From Bradyrhizobium diazoefficiens (GTDB lineage Bacteria > Pseudomonadota > Alphaproteobacteria > Rhizobiales > Xanthobacteraceae), in the NCBI RefSeq assembly GCF_016616885.1, contig NZ_CP067102.1, positions 3,500,501-3,564,500 on the forward strand: a stretch of 64,000 nt of DNA. Direction: 5' to 3'. The notes beneath the pieces were generated by a model. It saw only the letters and a list, made by a program, of their open reading frames with translations. It made no database searches and was not told the DNA's origin. Below, piece by piece: positions 17,354 to 26,008 of this stretch; the first letter of the stretch is position 1; each line of letters opens with the position of its first letter. The position numbers and the translations under genes were made by a program.

Positions 17354-18385
17354 CTAGCTCACCATCTCCCGCACCATCGGCACCACCTTCCGCCCGTAGA
17401 GCTCGATGCTCGTCATCAGCTTTTCGTGCGGCAACGGCCCCGCCGAATATTTCAGCTGAAACCGCGCAATGCCAAGCGCCTTGGCGGTCTTGGCGATCTT
17501 GCGCGCGACCGTCTGGGGCGAGCCGACATAGAGCGAGCCGTGCTCGGCCTCGTTGACGAATTCGTCGCGGCCCATCGGCGGCCAGCCGCGCTCACGGCCG
17601 ATGCGGTCGCGCATGGCCTTGTAGTCCGGCCACAGCTCCTCGCGCGCCTGTTCGTCGGTCTCGGCGACATAGCCGGGTGAGTGCACGCCGATCGGCTGTG
17701 CGGGACGGCCGAACTCCTTGAAGGCGCGGTGATAGAGATCGACGTAGGGCGCGAAACGTTCGGGATCGCCGCCGATGATGGCGAGCATCAGGGGCAGGTC
17801 GTAATGCGCGGCGCGCACCACGGATTGCGGGCTGCCGCCGACACCGATCCAGGTTTTAAGCTGACCATTCTCAACCGGCGGATAGACCAGTTGCTCCTTC
17901 AGTGGCGGGCGCAGCTTGCCTTCCCAGCTCACCGGCTTCTGCGACAGCAATGCGGCGAACAGATCGAGCTTCTCCTCGAACAGCTCTTCGTATTTGCGCA
18001 GGTCGAAACCGAACAGCGGAAAGGATTCCGTGAACGAGCCACGGCCGAGGATCACCTCGGCGCGGCCATCGGAGAGCGCATCCAAGGTCGCGAAGCGCTG
18101 AAACACGCGAATGGGATCATCGGAGCTCAGCACCGTCACGGCCGAGCCGAGATGAATGCGCTTGGTGCGCGATGCGGTCGCGGCGAGCACGGTTTCGGGC
18201 GAGGAGATCGCGAAATCGGCACGGTGATGCTCGCCGAGCCCGATGAAGTCGAGTCCAAGCTCGTCGGCCAGCACCGCCTCATCGACGACGTTGCGGATCA
18301 CCTGCGCATGCGGAAGCATGGCGCCGGTGGCGTCCTTGGTGACGTCGCCAAAGGTATCCAGTCCGAATTCGAGCGGTGCGGTCAT
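17354..18385 (-). CDS. LLM-class flavin-dependent oxidoreductase
   Basis: A 343-residue bacterial luciferase-like monooxygenase. It starts MTAPLEFGLDTFGDVT, with family landmarks GLDFIGLGEHHRADFAISSP near residue 47, LGSAVTVLSSDDPIRVFQRF near 97 and EVILGRGSFTESFPLFGFDL near 127. The C-terminal SLYVGSPQTVARKIAKTAK is the usual flavin-end motif. It uses FMNH2 (or F420H2 in actinobacteria) supplied by a separate reductase to oxidise an unknown substrate. No dedicated reductase is adjacent. The next gene, the helicase, lies on the same strand about 95 bp upstream. Confidence 0.88.
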   Translation of the reverse strand: MTAPLEFGLDTFGDVTKDATGAMLPHAQVIRNVVDEAVLADELGLDFIGLGEHHRADFAISSPETVLAATASRTKRIHLGSAVTVLSSDDPIRVFQRFATLDALSDGRAEVILGRGSFTESFPLFGFDLRKYEELFEEKLDLFAALLSQKPVSWEGKLRPPLKEQLVYPPVENGQLKTWIGVGGSPQSVVRAAHYDLPLMLAIIGGDPERFAPYVDLYHRAFKEFGRPAQPIGVHSPGYVAETDEQAREELWPDYKAMRDRIGRERGWPPMGRDEFVNEAEHGSLYVGSPQTVARKIAKTAKALGIARFQLKYSAGPLPHEKLMTSIELYGRKVVPMVREMVS

Positions 18386-18481
18386 CGATCAGGTCTCTGT
18401 GGGGAGGATCGACCGGATTTAATGGACGGCGGCCAAGTCACAAGGCGGCTTTCGGAAATGCTCGGTTTTCGTTTGTGCGAT

Positions 18482-20539
18482 CTACCGCCACATCCCCCGC
18501 ATCCGTGCGCCGATGTCGACCTTCGGGCCCTGTGATGCGGCGCGCGCACCGGCCGCGGCGGCCTTCGGCCAGGCGGTACGTTCGAACAGATAGACCAACT
18601 GCTCCGGGATGAAGCGGGTGCGCGAGGCGTAGACGTGGCGGTCGCCCTTGGCGGCCTGGCCATGGACGAAGAAGCGTTGCGGCACCACGAGGTGCAGATC
18701 GTCCTTGGCGCGCGTCATTGCGACATAGAGCAGGCGGCGCTCCTCCTCGAGCTCGGCACTGGTGCCGGCGCCGAGGTCGGACGGCATGCAGCCGTCGACC
18801 ACATTGAGCACGAACACCGATTTCCACTCCTGGCCCTTGGCGGAATGGATGGTGGAGAGGATCAGATAATCCTCGTCGCGCAAGGGCGGGCCTGATTTGT
18901 CACTTGTCGCATCCGGCGGATCGAGCGTGAGCTCGGTCAAGAATTTTTCGCGCGATGAATAGCCGCTCGCGATCTGCTCGAGCTGCATCAGATCGGCGCG
19001 GCGCGTCTCGGAATCTTCGTGGATGCGGTCGAGGTGCGGTTCATACCACAACCGCACGCGCTCGAGATCTACAGGCCATTCCGAGTAGCGCAGGTTTTCG
19101 ACGGTGCGGACGAAATCGGTCCAGTCCGCACCGGTGCGCGCCGGCACCGGAAGCTGACCGAGCGCGTGCAGCGGGTCCATGCTCTCGGCCATCTGGTCGA
19201 GCACGCGCTGCGCGGTGGCGGGACCGATGCCCGGCAGCAGATGCAGGATGCGAAAACCAGCGACGCGGTCGCGCGGGTTCTCGGCAAAGCGCAGCAGCGC
19301 CAGCACGTCCTTGACATGCGCGGCGTCGAGGAATTTCAGTCCGCCGAATTTCACGAAGGGGATGTTGCGGCGGGTCAGCTCGATTTCGAGCGGGCCGGAA
19401 TGCGAGGACGTCCGGAACAGCACTGCCTGGCGCTTGAGAAGCGCGCCTTGCTCGCGATTGGCCAGCACCTGCTCGACGATGTAGCGCGCCTGGTCGGCCT
19501 CATTGTGCACGGTGACGAGCTGCGGCTTTTGCGCGGAGGTGCGCTCGGTCCAGAGGTTTTTTGTGAAACGCTCGCGGGCAAGGCCAATGACGCCGTTGGC
19601 CGCCGCCAGTACGGGTTGGGTCGAGCGATAGTTGCGGTCGAGCGTGATCATTTCCGCGCGCGGCGAAAAACTCTGCGGGAAGTCCAGGATGTTGCGCACG
19701 GTGGCGGCGCGGAACGAATAGATCGACTGCGCGTCGTCGCCGACGACTGTGAGCCCGCGTCCATCCGGCTTCAGCGCGAGCAGGATCGAGGATTGCAGGC
19801 GGTTGGTGTCCTGGTATTCGTCGACCAGCACGTGATCGAAGCGGCCGCCGATCTCGTCGGCGATCAGCGCGTCGCTCATCATCTGCGACCAGTAGAGCAG
19901 CAAGTCGTCGTAATCGAGCACGTGCTGGGCCTGCTTGGCCTCGACATAAGCGGCAAACAGCCCCTTCAGCTCGGCGGCCCAGCCTGCGCACCAGGGATAG
20001 TGCTGTCCGAGCACCTTCTCGATCTCCATCTCGGCATTGACGCAGCGCGAGTAGATCGACAGGCACGTGCCCTTGGCCGGAAAGCGGCTCTCCGTCTTCG
20101 ACAACCCGCGCTCGTGTCGGACCAGATTCATCAGGTCGGCGGAATCCTCGCGGTCGTGGATGGTGAAGGCGGGATCGATGCCGATGCGCTCGGCATATTC
20201 GCGCAACAGCCGCGCGCCGATGCCGTGGAATGTGCCGGCCCAGGTGAGCGCGTCGCGCATGATCGCGGCGTTGTTCTCGCCCAGGACTTTTCGGGCGATG
20301 CGCTCGACGCGGCCGGCCATCTCAGCGGCGGCGCGGCGCGAAAACGTCATCAGTAGGATGCGGCGCGGATCGGCGCCGGCGACGATCAGATGCGCGACGC
20401 GGTGGGCGAGCGTATTGGTCTTGCCGGAACCGGCGCCGGCAATAACGAGAAGGGGGGCGCCCACGGTCGCGCCATCGGCCACGCCATGCTCTACGGCGCG
20501 GCGCTGCTCCGCATTGAGCGTGTCCAGATAGGTTGTCAC
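18482..20539 (-). CDS. UvrD/Rep-type ATP-dependent DNA helicase
   Basis: About 685 residues from GTG 20539 (MTTYLDTLNAEQRRAVEHG), chosen because the conserved SF1A Q-motif begins there. Walker A is IAGAGSGKTNTL near residue 35 and motif Ia is LLMTFSRRAAAEM. Walker B is LVDEYQDTNRLQ near 232 and motif III is VVGDDAQSIYSFRAA. Motif V is ILSTIHSAKGQEW and motif VI LLYVAMTRAKDDL. It unwinds 3'-5' duplex DNA during repair or replication restart. It is shorter than canonical UvrD or PcrA and is probably a paralogue of the main UvrD. No exonuclease domain is present. Confidence 0.92.
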   Translation of the reverse strand: MTTYLDTLNAEQRRAVEHGVADGATVGAPLLVIAGAGSGKTNTLAHRVAHLIVAGADPRRILLMTFSRRAAAEMAGRVERIARKVLGENNAAIMRDALTWAGTFHGIGARLLREYAERIGIDPAFTIHDREDSADLMNLVRHERGLSKTESRFPAKGTCLSIYSRCVNAEMEIEKVLGQHYPWCAGWAAELKGLFAAYVEAKQAQHVLDYDDLLLYWSQMMSDALIADEIGGRFDHVLVDEYQDTNRLQSSILLALKPDGRGLTVVGDDAQSIYSFRAATVRNILDFPQSFSPRAEMITLDRNYRSTQPVLAAANGVIGLARERFTKNLWTERTSAQKPQLVTVHNEADQARYIVEQVLANREQGALLKRQAVLFRTSSHSGPLEIELTRRNIPFVKFGGLKFLDAAHVKDVLALLRFAENPRDRVAGFRILHLLPGIGPATAQRVLDQMAESMDPLHALGQLPVPARTGADWTDFVRTVENLRYSEWPVDLERVRLWYEPHLDRIHEDSETRRADLMQLEQIASGYSSREKFLTELTLDPPDATSDKSGPPLRDEDYLILSTIHSAKGQEWKSVFVLNVVDGCMPSDLGAGTSAELEEERRLLYVAMTRAKDDLHLVVPQRFFVHGQAAKGDRHVYASRTRFIPEQLVYLFERTAWPKAAAAGARAASQGPKVDIGARMRGMWR

Positions 20540-20666
20540 GAATCGCCCCGGTGAAAGGGAGAGAGTCGGCGATCCGCTGGCGAATCGCAATGCGGCTGGA
20601 CGGAACCGGATTTAACACCTAGGGAAAAGACCGCCTTAAGTTCCAGCCCGCGACACGCACCCCGGC

Positions 20667-21257
20667 ATGACCGAGCTCAAGCCCGAACAATTCGAAATGC
20701 GGCGGCTGGAGTCGCTCAGCAACACCATATTTGGTGTCGCCATGACCTTGCTCGCCTACGACCTGCCGAAGGCGGGGGTGTTCACCAACGCGCCGGACTG
20801 GAGCGATCTGGCCCAGGCCTATTCCGGCAAGCTTGCGGGCTTTGCGCTCAGTTTCATCATCGCCGGCCTGTTCTGGATCAGCCATCACCGCCGGCTCGCG
20901 CGCCAGCCGATGGGCAGCCGCGGCGCGGTGATCCTCAATCTGTTCTTCCTGCTCTCGATCGTGCTGCTGCCGGTGACCAACGGCCTTTACACCAACTACG
21001 CCATGAGCAGCGCCGTCGCCGTGCTTTACGGCCTGCACCTCACCGCGATCGCTGGCCTCAATGCTTGGCTTTGGTGGACGATCCTTGGCGGCTGGCGCCG
21101 GGAGACCATGGCCTCGCTGTTTCCGTTGCTCGTGTTTGTGCCGGGCACGATCGTTGCGGGGTTCGCGCCGCATGTCGCGCCCTTCCTGTGGTTCATCGCC
21201 TTCGGCGGACTTCTGATCCGGCGCTTCCATGGGGCCGGCGCCGAGACCGAAGTGTGA
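20667..21257 (+). CDS. TMEM175-like (DUF1211) membrane channel protein
   Basis: A 196-residue protein with six predicted membrane helices: VAMTLLAYDL, KLAGFALSFIIAGLFWISHH, AVILNLFFLLSIVLLPVTNG, AVAVLYGLHLTAIAGLNAW, MASLFPLLVFVPGTIVAG and APFLWFIAFGGLLI. The N-terminal RLESLSNTIFGVAMTLLAYD matches the TMEM175 family motif, which is normally RxxxFSDxxxAxxxTLL; here FSD is replaced by LSN. The ISHHRRL segment of helix 2 to 3 is also typical. Bacterial relatives form tetrameric potassium-permeable channels. The altered motif makes channel activity uncertain. Confidence 0.78.
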   Translation: MTELKPEQFEMRRLESLSNTIFGVAMTLLAYDLPKAGVFTNAPDWSDLAQAYSGKLAGFALSFIIAGLFWISHHRRLARQPMGSRGAVILNLFFLLSIVLLPVTNGLYTNYAMSSAVAVLYGLHLTAIAGLNAWLWWTILGGWRRETMASLFPLLVFVPGTIVAGFAPHVAPFLWFIAFGGLLIRRFHGAGAETEV

Positions 21258-21266
21258 AGCCGGCGC

Positions 21267-21653
21267 TCATCCTTTCGAGGGCGTCGCGCCGAACCCATCG
21301 GCGGGCACGTAAAGCTTGACCGGACGGATTTCGTAGACCGCACTGGGATTGACCTGGCGCAGCAACCGCGCCGCCGCGATCGCCTCATCTTCGGTGTCGT
21401 ATTCGACGAGGTGGAAGCCCAGAAGCTGCTCCTTGGTTTCTGCGAACGGGCCATCCAGCACGATCCCGGGGCCGGGGCCACGCAAGGTGCGGGCCTTTTG
21501 GGTGTCATCCAGACGGGCGGCCGGCCCAAGGTGTCCGCTTGCCCTCAAGGGCGCCTGAACCTCGATGACCTTGGCGACGACCGCGGCGTCCTCCGCCGGC
21601 GACCACGCCAAAACCTCGTCTTCCACATGGTAAGCCAGGATCGCGTAAAGCAT
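21267..21653 (-). CDS. YciI-like (YCII-related domain) protein
   Basis: A 128-residue protein from ATG 21653 (MLYAILAYHVEDEVLAWSPA) with a good Shine-Dalgarno (GAGGTGA) 7 bp upstream. It has the family pattern IVLDGPFAETKEQLLGFHLV near residues 70-90, with the DGPFAExKE motif, and a C-terminal helix-strand EIRPVKLYVPADGFG. The fold is a ferredoxin-like dimer. Members often accompany sigma factors or act as small enzymes; none is adjacent, so function is open. It is convergent with the TMEM175-like gene, separated by 9 bp. Confidence 0.85.
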   Translation of the reverse strand: MLYAILAYHVEDEVLAWSPAEDAAVVAKVIEVQAPLRASGHLGPAARLDDTQKARTLRGPGPGIVLDGPFAETKEQLLGFHLVEYDTEDEAIAAARLLRQVNPSAVYEIRPVKLYVPADGFGATPSKG

Positions 21654-21856
21654 CTTCACCTCGTTTGTTTCGGGCACGCAGCCCGAAGGACGTATGGTCG
21701 CCGCCGATACCGACAACGGCCGACCGCAAAATATTGCGTCGCGGCGATGATGACGAAACCGTTCTGAAACCCGATTGCCGGCCGGCGGGGTGAACGCCGT
21801 CCGGAGAAGAGGCGACTGATTGCCACAAGAACAGTTGAGGCTCATCGGAGGCGGCA

Positions 21857-22042
21857 ATGTCGGGTCAGACCATCAAGATCATCTGCGACGCACGGCGGGC
21901 AGGGAAGTCCGAACCTGCTGACCTGCACGACCAGGCCGGCCATCATCGCTATTACGGCAGCTCGGTCGAGAGTGGCGGCGAACGCATTGTCGAGAGCCGC
22001 CGTGGCAAGCGTCCGTCCGTGCTCGCCCTCTTCGGTTTCTGA
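21857..22042 (+). CDS. small basic protein, unknown function
   Basis: A 61-residue frame with GGAG 6 bp before ATG 21857: MSGQTIKIICDARRAGKSEP, then a His/Tyr/Gly-rich centre (HHRYYGSSVESGGERIVE) and a basic end (SRRGKRPSVLALFGF). No signal or membrane segment is predicted. The Shine-Dalgarno and composition support a real gene, but there is no known family that I recognise. Confidence 0.5.
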   Translation: MSGQTIKIICDARRAGKSEPADLHDQAGHHRYYGSSVESGGERIVESRRGKRPSVLALFGF

Positions 22043-22062
22043 GCCGCGCTGGGCCGGGGTTG

Positions 22063-22776
22063 TCAGGGGGCGCTTAGAACCTGCTTGACGAGGACCTCGC
22101 GCAGCGCCGCCAGCTCGCCGCTCGCCTCCATCTGCTCGATCACCTGTCCAACTTTCGGCACGAGATCGCGGTGGCGTTCGTGCAGGTAGTGGAAGATGCG
22201 AATGCGCTCGAGTGGCGGGGAGAGCGGATATATCCTGGCCTGTAGATTGAGCTTGCGAACAGCGACCAGCCCGCTGAAGAGGTCGGTGACTATCACGTCG
22301 AAACGATCGGCATCGAGCATCCTGATCATGTTCTCGAGGCTCGTGGTCGCCGTGACGCGGTCCATGCCGCGCGTGCCGGCTTCCGACGAGCCGACGCCGC
22401 GGACGATGCCAATGCTGTAGTCCTTGATCGAATTCCAGCCGTCCACGTCGAAATGGAGTTTGGTCGCGAACACCGCGGGTTCGATGTAGTTGATCGCCGG
22501 CGTCACCTGCAGCAGTGTCGGGTATTCGCGCGACAGCGTTCCGATCCGCTGGATTTCACCATCGACCTCGCCGGCGCTCGACAGGGCCAGCGCGCGCTTG
22601 CCTGGGACGTCCTCGAATTCGAGCTTGATGTTCAGCTTGGCGTAGACGGCCCGCAGCATCTCCCCGCCGACATATTGATCGGGGATGTCGGCGATCCGCG
22701 CCAGCCGGATCACCGACTGTGCGGAGGACGAGCCGGCTGCGAACAGCGACAGGCAGACGACAACTATCCGCCACAT
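22063..22776 (-). CDS. periplasmic solute-binding protein-like, family 3 type
   Basis: A 237-residue protein with signal peptide MWRIVVVCLSLFAAGSSSAQ. The mature part begins VIRLARIADIPDQYVGGEML and resembles a short SBP_bac_3 domain: GKRALALSSAGEVDGEIQRI, YIEPAVFATKLHF, IGIVRGVGSSEAGT and ENMIRMLDADRFDVIVTDLF. No ABC permease or ATPase lies nearby, so it may be an orphan binding protein. Alternatively it may be a sensor partner for the hybrid histidine kinase encoded divergently about 340 bp away. That pairing is only positional. Confidence 0.75.
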   Translation of the reverse strand: MWRIVVVCLSLFAAGSSSAQSVIRLARIADIPDQYVGGEMLRAVYAKLNIKLEFEDVPGKRALALSSAGEVDGEIQRIGTLSREYPTLLQVTPAINYIEPAVFATKLHFDVDGWNSIKDYSIGIVRGVGSSEAGTRGMDRVTATTSLENMIRMLDADRFDVIVTDLFSGLVAVRKLNLQARIYPLSPPLERIRIFHYLHERHRDLVPKVGQVIEQMEASGELAALREVLVKQVLSAP

Positions 22777-23111
22777 GGGGCGCCTATCTGACCCTTGTTT
22801 GCTACCATTGGGTTTTGGGGCCCGCGTGATCTACCGGAGATGGCGCTCGTGCGAAGCCACGATGCTCACCGCTCGCCGGCCACGCGGCGCGCCTCCTGAT
22901 TTTCACCGATGTCATTCTAGCATGTGAAGTGGTACCTTGCGCGAGGATCCTGCTGCTGGGCGCAAGATATGACCCCACCGACCTCGGATCGCCCAAGGGC
23001 CGACAGGATCGCTGCGCGCATCGCGCGCTGAGGAAGAATCAAAACCGTTGAACTGCATAAGGCTGCGACCGGCAGGCCGGAGAGGTGTCGCCATTTTCGG
23101 GAACGGGATGC
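22777..23111. other. intergenic region between divergent SBP and histidine kinase genes
   Basis: About 335 bp. Small frames in it are Arg/Pro-rich and unlikely to be genes. It should contain the divergent promoters; none could be named with confidence. Confidence 0.5.
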
Positions 23112-25514
23112 ATGGGCAATGCAGGTGACAAGAATCCCGATCGCGGCCGCGCTGTTGCGCCGGCGGCTGCGAAGCAGGATTTGAACGGCATCGGAACCGC
23201 GTTCACGTCACCGATGCTCGCGGCACTACCGTCGCGGATCTTCAACTGGTCGCGGAGCGGCATCGGGCCCCGCCTGCTTGCCGCAGTGCTGCTGTTCTCC
23301 TCGATCGTGACGCTGACACTGACCGCGCTCCAGCTCTATCTGGACTATGATCGTGAAGTCGGCGTGATCGAGACGCGGCTCGAGGAGGTCGGCCGCAGCA
23401 CTACCGGCAGCCTCAGCGAGAGCCTGTGGAATCTCGACCAGAACCAGCTCAAGCTCCAGCTCGACGGTATCCTGCGGCTGCCCAGCATGCGCGCCGCCGA
23501 AGTCCGTGAGATTGCCGATCGCCCCAATCCTATTCGTGTCGCCGTCGGGGAGCGAAGCAGCCGCTCGGTCGTGACGCGCGACTATCCCCTGACCACCACC
23601 GTGCAGGGGACCGCGCGCGCGATCGGCGTGCTCCATGTCGAGGCGACGCTGAGCGATGTCTATCAGCAATTGCTGAACCGGGCCCTCGTCATCCTGGCAA
23701 GCCAGGCGGCAAAGACGTTCATCGTCTCGCTGTTCATCATCTACATGGTCCACATTCTGGTGACGCGGCATCTGGTTGCGATTGCCGATTTCGTCAGCAA
23801 GTACAGCCCGGCGCGGCCGCCGCCGCCGTTGCACCTGCAGCGACGGCCTCCTTACGATCCCGACGAGCTGGACAAGGTGATCGATGCGTTCAACGCCATG
23901 TGCGCCAATCTCGGCCGTGCCTATGGCGAGCTGCGCGAGGCCAATGCGAATCTCGAACGTGATCTGAAGATCCGCCGGCGCGCCGAAGAGGATGCGCGCG
24001 CGAGCGAGCAGCGCTTTCGCGACTATGCCGAGACTGCATCCGACTGGTTCTGGGAAACCGGGCCGGATCATGTGTTCACCTACATATCGGACCGGGCCGG
24101 CGCGTTCGGCATGGATCGCGAGGCCCTGATCGGCAAGCGACGTCCGGATGCCGCCATTGATCAAGACGCCGAAGTGCAGAAATGGCGCGATCACATGGCG
24201 ACGCTGGATCGCCATGAGCCGTTCCGGAAGTTCGAGTATCGCGGCCGCGATAGCGCCGGGCGCTTGCACTATTTCAGTGTCAACGGTCAGCCCGTGTTCG
24301 CCGAGGACGGGCGTTTCATGGGCTATCGCGGCTCCGCCACCGATCTCACGTCGCAGCACGAGACCGAGGAGCGGCTTCGCCAATCCCAGAAGATGGATGC
24401 GATCGGCCAGCTCACTGGCGGCGTCGCGCACGACTTCAACAACGTGCTCACCGTCATCACCGGCACCATCGAGATCATTCAGGAGGGGCTTGCTGACAAG
24501 CCACAGCTCGCCGCGATCGCCCAGCTCATCGACGATGCGGCCTCGCGCGGCGCCGAGATCACGTCTCAGCTCCTGACCTTTGCGCGGCGCCAGCCACTGG
24601 AGCCGCGCGAGATCGACGTCAATGGTCTCGTGGTCGAGACGGCGAAGCTGTTGCGGCCGATCCTCGGCGAGCATGTCGATATCGTGACCCGGCTGGCGGA
24701 CGATGCGTGGCTGGCGATGGCGGATCCGTCGCAGCTGTCGTCGGCGATCGTCAATCTCGCCGTCAACGCGCGCGATGCGATGCCGGATGGCGGCAGGCTT
24801 ACGCTCGAGACGGCAAACCGGGAGCTCGACAGCACCGGCAACGGTGACGGCGATGCCGGCTCCTACGTCATGGTCGCCGTGGCCGACACCGGCCACGGCA
24901 TCCCGGCCGACATCCGCGACCGCGTGTTCGAGCCGTTCTTCACCACCAAGGGGCTCGGCCGCGGCACCGGACTTGGTCTGAGCATGGTCTACGGCTTCGC
25001 CAAGCAGACCGGCGGCACCGTCGCGATCGAGAGCGAGGAGGGTCGCGGCACGGTGATGCGGCTGTTCCTGCCGAGATCAGCGGGCGAGTCTGTGGCGAGG
25101 ACCGGGCCGGTGGCGGCGCCCGCGCCGGCGCGCGGGCACGAGACCATCCTCGTGGTCGAGGACGATCCGCTCGTGCAGGGCTATGTCATCGCCCAGCTCG
25201 GCAGCCTCGGCTATCGCACGCTGACTGCCAGCGATGGCGCAACCGCGCTTGCGCTGGTCGACCAGGGGGCGAGCTTCGATCTCCTGTTCACCGACATCAT
25301 CATGCCCGGCGGCATGAACGGGCGGGAATTGGCGGAAGCGGTCCGCCTCCGCCGGCCGGGCGTGCGGGTGCTCTACACATCCGGCTATACCGACAACACC
25401 ATCGTCCACGAGGGACATCTCGATCCCGGCGTGGCCCTGCTTCGGAAGCCGTATCGGAAGGCTGACCTGTCTCAGAAGATTCGAGAGATGCTTGCGGGCG
25501 AGAGACCGCTCTGA
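23112..25514 (+). CDS. hybrid sensor histidine kinase with PAS and receiver domains
   Basis: About 800 residues from ATG 23112 ([10 protein letters not shown]); GTG 23085 and ATG 23214 are alternatives. TM1 is about 52-77, a periplasmic sensor about 78-190 ([20 protein letters not shown]) and TM2 about 191-217. A HAMP-like linker is followed by a PAS domain about 296-413 ([20 protein letters not shown]). The kinase core has the phospho-acceptor His440 ([14 protein letters not shown]) and an ATPase domain with [21 protein letters not shown] and [14 protein letters not shown]. The C-terminal receiver has VVEDDPL and the phospho-acceptor Asp728 ([11 protein letters not shown]). The output regulator and the signal are unknown. 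Confidence 0.93.
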   Translation: MGNAGDKNPDRGRAVAPAAAKQDLNGIGTAFTSPMLAALPSRIFNWSRSGIGPRLLAAVLLFSSIVTLTLTALQLYLDYDREVGVIETRLEEVGRSTTGSLSESLWNLDQNQLKLQLDGILRLPSMRAAEVREIADRPNPIRVAVGERSSRSVVTRDYPLTTTVQGTARAIGVLHVEATLSDVYQQLLNRALVILASQAAKTFIVSLFIIYMVHILVTRHLVAIADFVSKYSPARPPPPLHLQRRPPYDPDELDKVIDAFNAMCANLGRAYGELREANANLERDLKIRRRAEEDARASEQRFRDYAETASDWFWETGPDHVFTYISDRAGAFGMDREALIGKRRPDAAIDQDAEVQKWRDHMATLDRHEPFRKFEYRGRDSAGRLHYFSVNGQPVFAEDGRFMGYRGSATDLTSQHETEERLRQSQKMDAIGQLTGGVAHDFNNVLTVITGTIEIIQEGLADKPQLAAIAQLIDDAASRGAEITSQLLTFARRQPLEPREIDVNGLVVETAKLLRPILGEHVDIVTRLADDAWLAMADPSQLSSAIVNLAVNARDAMPDGGRLTLETANRELDSTGNGDGDAGSYVMVAVADTGHGIPADIRDRVFEPFFTTKGLGRGTGLGLSMVYGFAKQTGGTVAIESEEGRGTVMRLFLPRSAGESVARTGPVAAPAPARGHETILVVEDDPLVQGYVIAQLGSLGYRTLTASDGATALALVDQGASFDLLFTDIIMPGGMNGRELAEAVRLRRPGVRVLYTSGYTDNTIVHEGHLDPGVALLRKPYRKADLSQKIREMLAGERPL

Positions 25515-25557
25515 GCGGCACGCGCGATGCCGGCGAAGCGGGCCTGGCCAAAGAAAA

Positions 25558-25585
25558 GGCGCGGCGGGGAGAACCCCGTCGCGCC
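25558..25585 (-). terminator. rho-independent terminator, minus-strand orientation
   Basis: A 12-bp stem (GGCGCGGCGGGG with CCCCGTCGCGCC, one G-U) around AGAA. On the minus strand it is followed by TTTTCTTT, on the plus strand by no T-run. It therefore ends a minus-strand transcript entering from about 25720, not mainly the histidine kinase gene. Confidence 0.75.
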
Positions 25586-25645
25586 CGATCTCTTGCTCGC
25601 TGGTCCAGGGCTGAGAGCGCCCCGATGCCAAGCCTCACTTAAAGC

Positions 25646-25690
25646 TTAGCGGGCGATCCCAGCGAGGTGACAGCGCTTGGTAAAAGACAC
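25646..25690 (-). CDS. 14-codon frame behind an extreme Shine-Dalgarno (leader peptide or sRNA element)
   Basis: GTG at 25690 opens MSFTKRCHLAGIAR and stops at TAA 25646-25648. Directly upstream, AAAGGAGGTGATCC (25705 to 25692) is the exact complement of the 16S rRNA 3' tail, with 7 bases between AGGAGG and GTG. A promoter lies 36 bp further up and a terminator 60 bp down, so the whole unit is about 165 nt. The Shine-Dalgarno strength suggests either real translation of a tiny peptide or a ribosome-binding RNA. No homologue is recognised, and no gene follows before the terminator. Confidence 0.45.
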   Translation of the reverse strand: MSFTKRCHLAGIAR

Positions 25691-25725
25691 TGGATCACCT
25701 CCTTTCGTTGATTGCGGGAGATCTC

Positions 25726-25754
25726 AATATAGGCGGGAAGGCCACCGCTGTTAA
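25726..25754 (-). promoter_or_regulatory. sigma-70-type promoter of the small minus-strand unit
   Basis: On the minus strand TTAACA (25754-25749) and TATATT (25731-25726) are separated by exactly 17 bp. Transcription would start near 25719, just before the extended Shine-Dalgarno at 25705. Confidence 0.6.
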
Positions 25755-25863
25755 GGGCCGGCGGGGCGGGCGGAACCAGGCCTGTGCGCAAGGGGACGGA
25801 AAGCCGAAAGTGGTCCTGGGGGCAGTTGAGACCGCCGCCCGGCCGTGTTAGGGAGCCGGTGTC

Positions 25864-25937
25864 GCGGGTGTAGCTCAATGGTAGAGCAGCAGCCTTCCAA
25901 GCTGAATACGAGGGTTCGATTCCCTTCACCCGCTCCA
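25864..25937 (+). tRNA. tRNA-Gly (TCC anticodon), island attachment site
   Basis: GCGGGTG pairs with CACCCGC, then T and encoded CCA. The D-arm is GCTCAATGGTAGAGC, the anticodon stem-loop GCAGCCTTCCAAGCTGA gives anticodon TCC, and the T-arm is GAGGGTTCGATTCCCTT. The gene is intact. Its last 44 bp (25894-25937) recur at 59895-59938, marking it as the integration target of the adjoining island. Confidence 0.96.
25894..25937 (+). repeat. attL: 44-bp 3' end of tRNA-Gly
   Basis: The segment from CTTCCAAGCTGAATACGAGG to the terminal CCA is identical over 44 bp to 59895-59938 in the same orientation, and the match breaks immediately on both sides. This is the normal product of a tyrosine recombinase that integrates into a tRNA 3' end and restores the gene. 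Confidence 0.93.
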
Positions 25938-25972
25938 ATGATTTCAAGAACTTATCGGCTTGTTAGTTTTCA

Positions 25973-26003
25973 TTCCGACAAGACCGCGGAATCCATTCCG
26001 ACA
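25973..26003. repeat. putative recombinase arm sites at left end
   Basis: Two direct copies of CATTCCGACAA start at 25971 and 25994, sharing the core TTCCGACA at 25973-25980 and 25996-26003. Another direct copy (59802-59809) and an inverted one (59855-59862) lie just inside attR. Their presence only at the two ends is what arm-type binding sites look like; not proven. Confidence 0.5.
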
Positions 26004-26008
26004 AATGT

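Noticed and set aside
23226..24896. A 556-codon minus-strand frame inside the hybrid histidine kinase gene
   Set aside because: It is a shadow frame from third-position GC bias; the plus strand carries complete PAS, kinase and receiver motifs.
25639..25947. Minus-strand frame containing RVKGIEPSYSAWK opposite tRNA-Gly
   Set aside because: This peptide is the antisense of the tRNA-Gly T-arm and acceptor, recurs at attR for the same reason, and is a well-known kind of false prediction.
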